Shown here: piece by piece, positions 8,144 through 13,668 of the stretch
Layout of the letters: each line of letters starts with the position of its first letter
Numbering within the stretch: position 1 is the first letter of the stretch
Assembly (NCBI GenBank): GCA_020442505.1
Contig: JAGRJZ010000135.1
Span: 1 to 13,668, forward strand
Length of the DNA: 13,668 bases
Origin: Alphaproteobacteria bacterium
Lineage (GTDB): Bacteria; Pseudomonadota; Alphaproteobacteria; Micavibrionales; Micavibrionaceae
Direction of reading: 5' to 3'
Notes under the pieces: generated by a model
Seen by the model: the letters and a program-made list of their open reading frames with translations, nothing else
Told to the model about the DNA's origin: nothing
The model's database searches: none
Program-made: the position numbers and the translations under genes

Positions 8144-8644
8144 TCAGGGGCTCTCCCGCCGGCATTTAATCAGGGAATCCGCCGCCAATTGCCGAATATG
8201 GCGATAATCGGCCCGGGGCTTGCGGGCGTAGGATTGGGCCATGTCGTTCGCATAGCAGGTGCAAACGGGCTCGATATCACCCGGCTCCAATAGCAACATA
8301 TCAAGACATTCCTGGTAAGACAGACCCGCGATTCCGGGTTGGTTGACACACTCTCCGCCGATGTCGAAGACCAGATTGGCCTGGGATATGGTCGGGCCGT
8401 TTAAAACCCTGGCATCAAAGAACTTTGCGCCGATACAGCGGCAATCATGAAACTGGGAATAAGTATCCTTTGCCAGACAATCGTCATAGACCCTGATCGC
8501 CTCGTCGATAATTTCCTTTTGCAGATCGGGGGGAAGCTGGTCGAAAATCTCCATGACATGAGCCGGCGAAGAGCTGCCCTGGGCCCACGCAGGCACCGAT
8601 AAACAACAGAATAACAGGCAAAACAAAGCCACAAGATGCATCAT
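8144..8644 (-). CDS. Exported cysteine-rich protein of unknown function, 166 aa
   Basis: The start is supported by GAGGGAG just upstream; a second ATG at 8641 is equally well placed. A signal peptide is clear: M-M-H, hydrophobic L-V-A-L-F-C-L-L-F-C-C-L, then A-W-A before Q. The mature protein has eight cysteines, an even number that fits four disulfides: D-D-C, H-D-C-R-C, two E-C sites (G-E-C-V-N and Q-E-C-L-D), V-C-T-C and K-C-R. This points to a periplasmic or secreted globular protein. A TAGAAT at 8674-8669 on the minus strand could be its -10; the -35 is weak. The gene converges on infA with 13 bases between stops. I do not recognise the family. The motif is not that of cytochrome c (no CxxCH), a thioredoxin active site or a lipoprotein. 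Confidence 0.75.
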   Translation of the reverse strand: MMHLVALFCLLFCCLSVPAWAQGSSSPAHVMEIFDQLPPDLQKEIIDEAIRVYDDCLAKDTYSQFHDCRCIGAKFFDARVLNGPTISQANLVFDIGGECVNQPGIAGLSYQECLDMLLLEPGDIEPVCTCYANDMAQSYARKPRADYRHIRQLAADSLIKCRRESP

Positions 8645-8716
8645 ACACTCCCTCTGTAGCGGTCTCTCATTCTAGCACATTGGGAAGGGAAAATAAAAAG
8701 GGATGCAACGCCATAA

Positions 8717-8850
8717 AGCGTGGCGCTTGCGGAAACCCTCAAAAATTACCTCCACAGCTATAATCACTTGCTTCCGGAAAAAGCTATCAGCTATACAACC
8801 CCCATGGAAGCTCTCTCATCCCTCTCAATTCAACCCAACCTGACAGGGTG
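8717..8850 (+). pseudogene. C-terminal remnant of an IS481/IS3-like transposase (rve integrase core)
   Basis: The frame encodes L-K-N-Y-L-H-S-Y-N-H-L-L-P and then K-A-I-S-Y-T-T-P-M-E-A-L, the familiar end of DDE integrase-core transposases (Y-N pattern with a following T-P-x-x-A-L). It then reads P-N-L-T-G-W, also typical of the tail. A stop codon at 8714-8716 closes the frame upstream. The catalytic core and terminal repeats are missing, so only a fossil of the element is left. It sits in the 327-base stretch (8645-8971) without an intact gene. After G-W the frame becomes meaningless and overlaps the next remnant. IS481 is favoured over IS3 by the look of the tail, but not firmly. Confidence 0.65.
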
Positions 8851-8916
8851 GACAAGTACGAAAAAGAGCCGGGCATGTTTTTACCCGTTCATCCGGGGTA
8901 TGAGGTGTCCGAGTGA
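8842..8916 (+). pseudogene. Probable C-terminal remnant of a third substrate-binding-protein gene
   Basis: In the frame shared with the TGA at 8914-8916 the sequence reads D-R-V-D-K-Y-E-K-E-P-G-M-F and ends P-G-Y-E-V-S-E-stop. The downstream paralogues end D-R-Y-E-K-D-Y-P-G-Y-F...K-P-Y-E-V-S-E-stop and D-R-V-L-D-R-Y-E-S...K-P-Y-A-V-P-G-K. By hand alignment with the end of the second paralogue, about 45 of 69 bases match, and several differences are synonymous third-position changes (GAT/GAC, TAT/TAC, GTA/GTG, GAA/GAG). This suggests decay of a real coding end, joined to the transposase tail immediately upstream. Alternatively, the D-K-Y part is the transposase tail after a one-base deletion and the rest of the match is chance. 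Confidence 0.45.
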
Positions 8917-8971
8917 TTTTGTGTGATACGAGAAGTGCTGTAATTGCTGTATTAGGAAAAGGGGAGCTGCC

Positions 8972-9892
8972 ATGAAAAAGCCTGTTATTCTGTTTCTCGT
9001 CATCTTTGCTACTCTTCTTTCTTTGAAATTTTACATAATACAAAATGAAGGGGAGGAAGGTCGAACCCTTGCAGCGCAGGCTGGCATTTCATCCGCTCAT
9101 GCTGCCGACAAACAAAAAGAAACTGTCTATGACCGCGTGATGCGCACGGGAAAGATAAGATGCGGGTATGTTGCTCATGATCCTTATGTAGTGATCGACC
9201 CTAACACGACAAAAAAAAGCGGAATTATGCACGATGTCATGGAAGAAATTGGTCGGCGTCAGGGGTTTGAAATCGAGTGGACCGCAGAAGTGGGTTGGGC
9301 GGATTTTATCACCGGACTGGAATACGGACACTACGACATTCTGTGTTCGGGAGGCTGGAACAGCGCTAACGAAGGAAAACTAATAGGCTACACAAAACCC
9401 GTCTATTTTCAGGGAATCGGCATATGGGTCCGCACGGACGATATGCGATTTGACGATCACAAGGAGCTTTTAAACAGCCCTGATGTAACAGTTGCTTCGG
9501 GAGACGGTTCGCTTGTGAGCGTGATCGGGCAAACCGATTTTCCACAGGCAAAAATCCTTTCTTTGCCAAATTTGAACATGGCAACAGATTTCATGCAAAT
9601 GGTTGCGATGAAGAAAGCCGACGTCACGTTTTTAAGCGTCTACACGGGAAACAGGTTTATACAAAATAATCCGGGGACGTTAAAGAACATTGCTACTGAA
9701 ACCCCCATTCGCGTGTTCCCGACATCGTTTATTATTCCGCACGACGATTACCGTTTGCAGCAAACATTAAATGCCGCAATTGACGAACTAACTTATAGTG
9801 GTTTTATTGACCGGGTTTTAGACCGCTATGAGAGCGGAATTCCCGGATCGTTTTACCGCGTTGCCAAGCCCTATGCCGTGCCAGGGAAATGA
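8972..9892 (+). CDS. Orphan periplasmic substrate-binding protein, SBP_bac_3-like, copy 1 (306 aa)
   Basis: Family-3 extracellular solute-binding fold. The ribosome-binding site AAGGGGAG lies five bases before the ATG. The leader is long: M-K-K plus a hydrophobic stretch to about residue 23 (ending L-K-F-Y-I-I), a polar gap, then a possible signal-peptidase site S-A-H-A before A-D-K at residues 42-47. The mature domain starts Y-D-R-V-M-R-T-G-K-I-R-C-G-Y (C64), with a second cysteine in D-I-L-C-S-G (C125); the two are the only cysteines and could pair. At the position of the Arg that grips the ligand carboxylate in HisJ-type proteins there is E134, and the Asp that binds the amino group is also replaced. 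A standard amino-acid ligand is therefore doubtful. No permease or ATPase gene is near. It is a tandem paralogue of the next gene and by eye is more AT-rich than its neighbours. Confidence 0.88.
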   Translation: MKKPVILFLVIFATLLSLKFYIIQNEGEEGRTLAAQAGISSAHAADKQKETVYDRVMRTGKIRCGYVAHDPYVVIDPNTTKKSGIMHDVMEEIGRRQGFEIEWTAEVGWADFITGLEYGHYDILCSGGWNSANEGKLIGYTKPVYFQGIGIWVRTDDMRFDDHKELLNSPDVTVASGDGSLVSVIGQTDFPQAKILSLPNLNMATDFMQMVAMKKADVTFLSVYTGNRFIQNNPGTLKNIATETPIRVFPTSFIIPHDDYRLQQTLNAAIDELTYSGFIDRVLDRYESGIPGSFYRVAKPYAVPGK

Positions 9893-9894
9893 TT

Positions 9895-9975
9895 TTCACC
9901 ACAGAGATTACGGAAAAGCGTAGAGCTTTCTTTGATGGCAAAACTCCCTGTGATCTCTGCGCGCTCTGTGGTTTA
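9895..9975. repeat. Palindromic dispersed-type repeat (ACCACAGAG...CTCTGTGGT)
   Basis: The gap between the two binding-protein genes is almost filled by an imperfect palindrome. It has perfect 9-bp ends: ACCACAGAG at 9898-9906 and CTCTGTGGT at 9964-9972. Inner pieces such as AGAGAT near 9903 and ATCTCT near 9953 extend the symmetry. The unit resembles the ACCACAGAGACACAGAG-type repeats scattered in intergenic regions of many environmental bacterial genomes. In the mRNA it could fold as a hairpin between the two cistrons. Confidence 0.65.
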
Positions 9976-9994
9976 AGAAAGAAGGAAAAAGACA

Positions 9995-10915
9995 ATGAAG
10001 AAAACCCTTGCCCTGTTTATCACTCTTTTCGCCGCTGTCCTCTTTTTAAAATTTTACATAATCAAAACAGAGGGGGCGGGGACCGGGCAGGTGCTCGGTT
10101 GGGCCATTGGCATTCCCCTCGCCCACGCCGCCGACAAAGAAAAAGAATCCGTCTACGACCGCGTGATGCGAACGGGAACGATAAGGTGCGGGTATGGTCA
10201 GAACCCTCCTTATACGGTTGTGGATTTAAATACGGGCAAGGTGACGGGCATTCATGCTGAAATTATGGACGCGATCGGGGAATCGCTGAGCCTTGAAATC
10301 GAATGGACGCAGGAAGTCCCTTGGGATCAGATGCCCGCGGCGTTGCAGACCAAAAAGATTGATATGCTGTGTTCCGGTTTTTGGGTGACGGGGGCGCGAG
10401 GACGACAGATCGCTTTCACCCGCCCGCTTTACTTCAATGCAATTGAGGCAGTTGTTCGCACCGACGATACGCGGTTTGATAATAATCTTCTAGCGCTCAA
10501 CGATCCGGAGATAACAATTGCAACGGACGATAACGACGTTGGTGCCAAGATTGCTGCCACGGACTTTCCGTTGGCGCGAAAGCTTGTCAGTCCGCAACTG
10601 GCGTCCGTAGATTATCTCCTGATGAATGTCGCCAACGGAAAAGCCGATGCGACGATCATGTACACAAGTTACGTCCACGACTTCATGACGCATAATCCCG
10701 GGAAATTGAGGGCGATCAAAGCGGGTAAACCTTTGCGCATTTTCGGAACGGCACTGGGGGTTTCCTTGCAGGAACAGATGCTGCGTGACATGATCGATTC
10801 GGCTCTTCTCGAATTACAGGGGAGCGGCATATTGGATAAAATTCTGGATCGGTATGAAAAAGACTATCCGGGTTACTTTTTCCGTACTGCCAAGCCGTAT
10901 GAGGTATCCGAATGA
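9995..10915 (+). CDS. Orphan periplasmic substrate-binding protein, SBP_bac_3-like, copy 2 (306 aa)
   Basis: Same length and layout as copy 1. The leader M-K-K-T-L-A-L-F ends in the identical L-K-F-Y-I-I, followed by a second weakly hydrophobic segment and A-H-A before A-D-K (residues 43-48). Shared blocks include Y-D-R-V-M-R-T-G, I-R-C-G-Y (C65), E-I-E-W-T, M-L-C-S-G (C126), V-R-T-D-D and the end R-Y-E...A-K-P-Y. Unlike copy 1 it keeps the Arg of the family-3 ligand site (R135 in V-T-G-A-R-G-R-Q-I-A-F-T). The amino-group Asp motif is absent. The ribosome-binding site AAGGA is eight bases before the ATG. The stop codon overlaps the start of the uracil-DNA glycosylase gene as ATGA, so the two are probably translated from one message. 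The ligand is unknown. With no transporter genes nearby it may serve as a sensor or use a distant permease. Confidence 0.9.
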   Translation: MKKTLALFITLFAAVLFLKFYIIKTEGAGTGQVLGWAIGIPLAHAADKEKESVYDRVMRTGTIRCGYGQNPPYTVVDLNTGKVTGIHAEIMDAIGESLSLEIEWTQEVPWDQMPAALQTKKIDMLCSGFWVTGARGRQIAFTRPLYFNAIEAVVRTDDTRFDNNLLALNDPEITIATDDNDVGAKIAATDFPLARKLVSPQLASVDYLLMNVANGKADATIMYTSYVHDFMTHNPGKLRAIKAGKPLRIFGTALGVSLQEQMLRDMIDSALLELQGSGILDKILDRYEKDYPGYFFRTAKPYEVSE

Positions 10916-11823
10916 CGCGTGACGCTCTTCTTTCCGCGCTGGAATGGCAGATCGAGGCCGGAGCCGACGAGGCGCTGGCGGCGGAGCCTATGGATAGAAC
11001 CGCTATAAAAGCCCCCTCCCCGATGGGGGGAGGGTTTGGTGAGGGGACCAAACAATTAACAACACAAAAAGAGTCTTTTTTCCCCTCGCCCGACCCGTCT
11101 ACGCTTGGCGGCTTCGCCGGGTTGCCCCCTCCCTCAAGGGAGAGGGTTTTATCGAGTGCTTCCGAGTCCAGAACCGAAGCCATGAAACTGGCGCGAGCCG
11201 CCAACACCTTGGACGAGTTGCGCGAAGCCATCGCCGCCTTTGACGGGATCGCGCTCAAGAAAACCGCGACAAACCTTGTGTTCAGCGACGGCAATCCGCG
11301 CGCGCCGGTAATGCTGGTCGGCGAAGCGCCCGGTGCGGACGAGGACCGGATGGGAAAGCCCTTCGTCGGGGCCAGCGGCCAGCTTCTGGATAAAATTCTG
11401 GCCTCCATCGCTCTGGACCGGGCGGCGGAAGATCCCGCGCAAGCGGTCTATATCGCCAATATCCTGAACTGGCGGCCGCCGGGCAACCGGACCCCCACGC
11501 CGGGAGAAGTCGAAGCCTCCCTGCCCTTTATCGAGCGGCATATCGCGCTGGTGAAACCCAAAATCCTGATCCTGTGCGGCGGAGTGTCGGCCAAGGGGCT
11601 GCTGAACACGGGGGAGAGCATTTCCCGCCTGCGCGGCCGATGGCACGACTACCGGCCCCAGACCCCGGATATCGGGATCGACGCGCCGATCCCGGCGCGG
11701 GCGACGTACCACCCGGCCTATCTCCTCCGCACGCCCGCGCAAAAACGCGCCGTTTGGGAGGATATGCTGGCCGTCCAGAAAAAGCATCAGACGCTTTTGG
11801 GAATAGACCTGCCGACGGCTTAA
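10912..11823 (+). CDS. Family-4-type uracil-DNA glycosylase carrying a repeat-derived insert (303 aa)
   Basis: It removes uracil from DNA at the start of base-excision repair. The start overlaps the previous stop as ATGA. Residues 1-33 (A-L-E-W-Q-I-E-A-G-A-D-E-A) form the N-terminal helix common in alphaproteobacterial members. Residues 34-79 are encoded by a palindromic GC-rich repeat. The catalytic domain follows: N-L-V-F-S-D-G, motif 1 G-E-A-P-G-A-D-E-D (137-145), P-F-V-G-A-S-G-Q-L-L, N183 in I-A-N-I-L-N-W-R-P-P-G-N-R, and H267 in Y-H-P-A-Y-L-L-R. Classical family-4 enzymes hold a 4Fe-4S cluster with four cysteines. Here the equivalent positions read about F110, I113, W187 and S203, and the only cysteine is C222, so a cluster is unlikely. 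Its stop codon overlaps that of the convergent bcp gene. Confidence 0.9.
   Translation: MTRDALLSALEWQIEAGADEALAAEPMDRTAIKAPSPMGGGFGEGTKQLTTQKESFFPSPDPSTLGGFAGLPPPSRERVLSSASESRTEAMKLARAANTLDELREAIAAFDGIALKKTATNLVFSDGNPRAPVMLVGEAPGADEDRMGKPFVGASGQLLDKILASIALDRAAEDPAQAVYIANILNWRPPGNRTPTPGEVEASLPFIERHIALVKPKILILCGGVSAKGLLNTGESISRLRGRWHDYRPQTPDIGIDAPIPARATYHPAYLLRTPAQKRAVWEDMLAVQKKHQTLLGIDLPTA
11012..11147. repeat. GC-rich palindromic repeat inserted in-frame in the glycosylase gene
   Basis: The left end has CCCTCCCC-GAT-GGGGGGAGGG and the right end CCCTCCCTCAAGGGAGAGGG, each a hairpin. Inside them GGTGAGGGGA (11038-11047) pairs with TCCCCTCGCC (11081-11090) with one mismatch, so the whole unit folds back on itself. 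The translation (G-G-G-F-G-E-G-T-K, then P-P-P-S-R-E-R) is low-complexity and unlike the rest of the protein. This resembles Rickettsia palindromic elements and similar dispersed repeats that insert into genes without breaking the frame. Exact borders and any target duplication cannot be fixed from one copy. Confidence 0.75.
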
Positions 11824-12290
11824 GCTTTCTCCTGCGCGGATTTCAAGACGGCGGCCACATGGCCCGGAACCTTCACCTTGCGCCAAATTTGGGCGATTTT
11901 TCCCTCCGTATCGATCAAAAAGCTCGCGCGTTCGATCCCCATATATGTCCGGCCGTACATGCTTTTTTCGACCCACACGCCATAGGCTTCGCAGACCGCG
12001 CCATCCTCGTCCGAGGCCAGCGGAAAAGTCAAACCCTGCTTGGCCTTGAAGTTGTCATGGCTTTTGACGCTGTCTTTGGAAATACCGATCACGACCGCAT
12101 CGGCCTCGTTGAACGCGGCCAGATTGTCCCGGAAATCGCAGGCTTCCTTCGTACAGCCAGACGTATTGTCCTTCGGATAGAAATACACGATGACCGGCCG
12201 CCCCTTCAGAGCCGAGAGGGTAATCGTGCCGCCCCCGTCCGTCGGCAAAGTAAAGTCCGGTGCCCTATCGCCAATATTCAACCCCGTCAT
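11820..12290 (-). CDS. bcp: Thiol peroxidase, PrxQ/Bcp-type peroxiredoxin (156 aa)
   Basis: It reduces hydrogen peroxide and organic peroxides in the cytoplasm using thioredoxin-type donors. Length is typical. A thioredoxin-like fold starts G-D-R-A-P-D-F-T-L. The active site is Y-P-K-D-N-T-S-G-C-T-K-E-A-C, with peroxidatic C46 and resolving C51 in the usual C-x4-C arrangement. The later F-L-I-D segment is also normal; the usual G-K-I at that point is kept. A ribosome-binding site (AAAGGAA) lies nine bases before the ATG. A perfect TATAAT (12329-12324, minus strand) is placed for a start about 26 bases before the ATG, and a palindrome covers the -35 position. Its TAA shares two bases with the TAA of the convergent glycosylase gene. 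Confidence 0.96.
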   Translation of the reverse strand: MTGLNIGDRAPDFTLPTDGGGTITLSALKGRPVIVYFYPKDNTSGCTKEACDFRDNLAAFNEADAVVIGISKDSVKSHDNFKAKQGLTFPLASDEDGAVCEAYGVWVEKSMYGRTYMGIERASFLIDTEGKIAQIWRKVKVPGHVAAVLKSAQEKA

Positions 12291-12323
12291 CGCATTGGTT
12301 CCTTTCTTTCCATGAAAAGCGCA

Positions 12324-12329
12324 ATTATA
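12324..12329 (-). promoter_or_regulatory. Predicted -10 box (TATAAT) of bcp
   Basis: On the minus strand TATAAT is a perfect -10 hexamer 34 bases before the bcp ATG. No good -35 hexamer is present 17 bases upstream; that place is held by a palindrome, which suggests an activator-dependent or repressor-controlled promoter. Confidence 0.5.
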
Positions 12330-12343
12330 AAAGAGGAAGAACA

Positions 12344-12357
12344 GTAAAACGTTTTAC
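12344..12357. promoter_or_regulatory. Perfect 14-bp palindrome GTAAAACGTTTTAC, operator candidate
   Basis: The site is fully self-complementary with a central CG, the form typical of LacI/GalR-family operators. Its centre coincides with the expected -35 of the bcp promoter, and it is 32 bases before the start of the divergent AsmA-like gene, so one protein could control both. No regulator gene of that family is in the window. Confidence 0.5.
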
Positions 12358-12388
12358 CCCGGTTGACAACGTTACGCATAAAAAGCCC

Positions 12389-13668
12389 ATGCACAAACAG
12401 CTTTTCCACTTTGGCCGCCATACCGTTTTAATCCTGCTGGAGACCTTGGCTGTGCTGATCCTTCTGTGTTCTCTGGCGGGAGGGGCGTTATTGTGGCGCT
12501 TGACCACCGGGCCGCTGGATGTCAGCTTCGCGCGGGAACACATCGCCCGGGCGCTGAGCGACCCGACGACAGGCCATACCGTTACGGCGGACGGGGTATT
12601 GCTAGCCTGGCCGGATTTGAAAGGGCCCCTGATTTTGACCCTCGAAAAGCTTGCCATCGCACGCGACGACCGACCGGTTTTGCAAATCGACCGGGTCGAT
12701 CTGGGCCTCGCGGGGCCGCCGCTTTTCCTCGGACAGGTCGAGCCTTCCGATATCATTCTGACACAGCCTGTCTTGCGCCTGATCCGCGATCCGAACGGCG
12801 CGATTCGTCTGGGGATGGAGGGGGAACAGTTGCCCCCCGGCGCCGTCGAGGACAGTCCCGACTCGCAGGGTCCCCTGATGCGGATCGTCCGTCGGCTGGC
12901 ACAGGACCGCGGGACGATTGACAAGCGCTCCCCTTTGGACCACTTGCAAAGCCTTGAAATCAAGGACGCACGCATGACGGTCGAAGACCAGGTTCTGAAC
13001 ACGACCTGGTCCTTGCCGGATCTGGACGTATTATTCGCCCGGAATCCGGGGGGGCTTTTGATGACCGCGGCGCTGTCCTTGCCGGGCGGCGACAACAACG
13101 CGGCGGAAATCCGGGCCGATGTGCTCTACGTCCGGGACCGCGACGACTTCACCGCCCGTCTGCACCTTCAGGATTTCGATCCCCATATTTTATCTTCTAA
13201 AATCCCGACGCTTGCCTGGATGGAGGATCAACGCATCGTCCTGAACGGGGACGTGTCGGCGACCGTCGACGCGGACATGAAACTCACAAAACTGGACGTC
13301 GCGCTTTTCTCCGGCGCTGGCGCTTTGTCGCTACCGGGCCTCTACGAAGCGCCGCTCGCGATTGAGGAAACGTCTTTGGAAGCCGCCTACGATGCGGAGA
13401 CGGAAAAGCTGGCGATCGAATCGCTGAACGTCACCCTTCAAGACGTCACTCTGACCCTTGCCGGAGAGGGGAAGGTTGCCCCGGACGATATCCGTTTTCC
13501 CATGACGATCGCCGTGAAAGACCTGCCGCAAGCAAAAATCGTTTCCCTGTGGCCGGACTCCCTGCGGGGGATACCGGTCGAAGATTGGCTGACCCGGCGC
13601 CTGTCGGGTGGGCGTTTCACAGAGGCAACCCTGCGCTTCGATCTCGCCGTGACCAAAGAGCCGGGCGA
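12389..13668 (+). CDS. AsmA/YhdP-like membrane protein (DUF3971-type), 5' part
   Basis: The frame from the ATG at 12389 stays open to the window end (426 complete codons), so the gene runs out on the right. An N-terminal membrane helix spans about residues 12-36 (V-L-I-L-L-E-T-L-A-V-L-I-L-L), followed by G-P-L-D-V-S-F-A-R-E-H-I-A-R-A-L, the typical opening of AsmA-clan proteins. Long stretches of alternating hydrophobic residues fit the repeating beta groove. Near the edge, W-P-D-S-L-R-G-I-P-V-E-D-W-L followed by G-G-R-F-T-E-A-T-L-R matches the DUF3971 region of YhdP-like proteins. YhdP, TamB and YdbH are implicated in phospholipid transport to the outer membrane; this is likely a periplasm-spanning relative. 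No good ribosome-binding site precedes the ATG (only A-rich sequence), so the start is less certain. It is divergent from bcp and shares its palindrome. Confidence 0.82.
   Translation, partial: MHKQLFHFGRHTVLILLETLAVLILLCSLAGGALLWRLTTGPLDVSFAREHIARALSDPTTGHTVTADGVLLAWPDLKGPLILTLEKLAIARDDRPVLQIDRVDLGLAGPPLFLGQVEPSDIILTQPVLRLIRDPNGAIRLGMEGEQLPPGAVEDSPDSQGPLMRIVRRLAQDRGTIDKRSPLDHLQSLEIKDARMTVEDQVLNTTWSLPDLDVLFARNPGGLLMTAALSLPGGDNNAAEIRADVLYVRDRDDFTARLHLQDFDPHILSSKIPTLAWMEDQRIVLNGDVSATVDADMKLTKLDVALFSGAGALSLPGLYEAPLAIEETSLEAAYDAETEKLAIESLNVTLQDVTLTLAGEGKVAPDDIRFPMTIAVKDLPQAKIVSLWPDSLRGIPVEDWLTRRLSGGRFTEATLRFDLAVTKEPG

Noticed and set aside
8139..8162. GCCGG...CCGGC hairpin after infA as an intrinsic terminator
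   Set aside because: The T-run (8131-8137) precedes the hairpin on the plus strand and there is no T-run after it on either strand. It also overlaps the coding end of the convergent gene.
9889..10260. Open frame starting in the intergenic repeat and running into the second binding-protein gene
   Set aside because: Its first part is the translation of the palindromic repeat, a common spurious product, and the rest is an out-of-frame shadow of the binding-protein gene.
11149..11976. Antisense open frame spanning the glycosylase gene and the end of bcp
   Set aside because: Both real genes have catalytic motifs in their own frames. This frame has none.
12363..12368. TTGACA as the -35 of the AsmA-like gene
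   Set aside because: The -10 position would fall on the start codon, so it cannot drive that gene from this start.
12325..13098. Minus-strand open frame over the start of the AsmA-like gene
   Set aside because: The plus frame is open for over 1.2 kb with a membrane helix and a DUF3971-like motif. The minus frame is Arg/Ser-rich with no motif.

Overview
The window looks like a chromosomal segment of an alphaproteobacterium, moderately GC-rich by eye. The evidence is the style of several proteins: an IF-1, a DnaB, a CckA-like hybrid kinase with an H-D-F-N-N H-box, and a uracil-DNA glycosylase whose usual KCRPP motif reads NWRPPGNRTPTP. No taxon below class can be supported. No rRNA, tRNA or CRISPR array was seen.

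Layout. (1) At 1-1542 is the 3' part of an E1-like (ThiF/MoeB)-nitroreductase fusion gene of the mycobacterial Rv1355c/MoeY type, followed by a small exported protein (1610-2269) and the replicative helicase dnaB (2343-3833). (2) On the minus strand, 5541-3842, is a two-gene operon: a soluble hybrid histidine kinase and a single-domain response regulator, joined by an ATGA stop/start overlap. (3) Divergent from it is a YjbH-like exopolysaccharide-associated outer-membrane protein (5660-7789). Next comes infA (7912-8130) with a well-spaced sigma70-type promoter, and a convergent exported Cys-rich protein (8644-8144). (4) 8645-10915 is an accessory patch. It holds a decayed transposase tail, a probable C-terminal remnant of a substrate-binding-protein gene, and two complete tandem paralogues of that gene separated by a palindromic intergenic repeat. 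No ABC permease or ATPase is present. (5) The second binding-protein gene overlaps a family-4-like uracil-DNA glycosylase gene by ATGA. Inside the glycosylase gene lies an in-frame, GC-rich palindromic repeat that adds about 46 residues to the protein. (6) A convergent PrxQ/Bcp peroxiredoxin (12290-11820) follows. Divergent from it is the 5' part of a large AsmA/YhdP-like membrane protein (12389 to the window end). Their shared intergenic region carries a perfect 14-bp palindrome over the predicted -35 of bcp.

The core genes (dnaB, infA, bcp, AsmA-like) are ordinary. The unusual content is the decaying or expanding cluster of orphan substrate-binding proteins, the repeat-derived segment inside a DNA-repair enzyme that also lacks every expected Fe-S cysteine, the E1-nitroreductase fusion, and the divergent two-component/YjbH pair. 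I did not find a clearly new multi-gene system. The binding-protein cluster and the repeat-in-gene event are the best leads.
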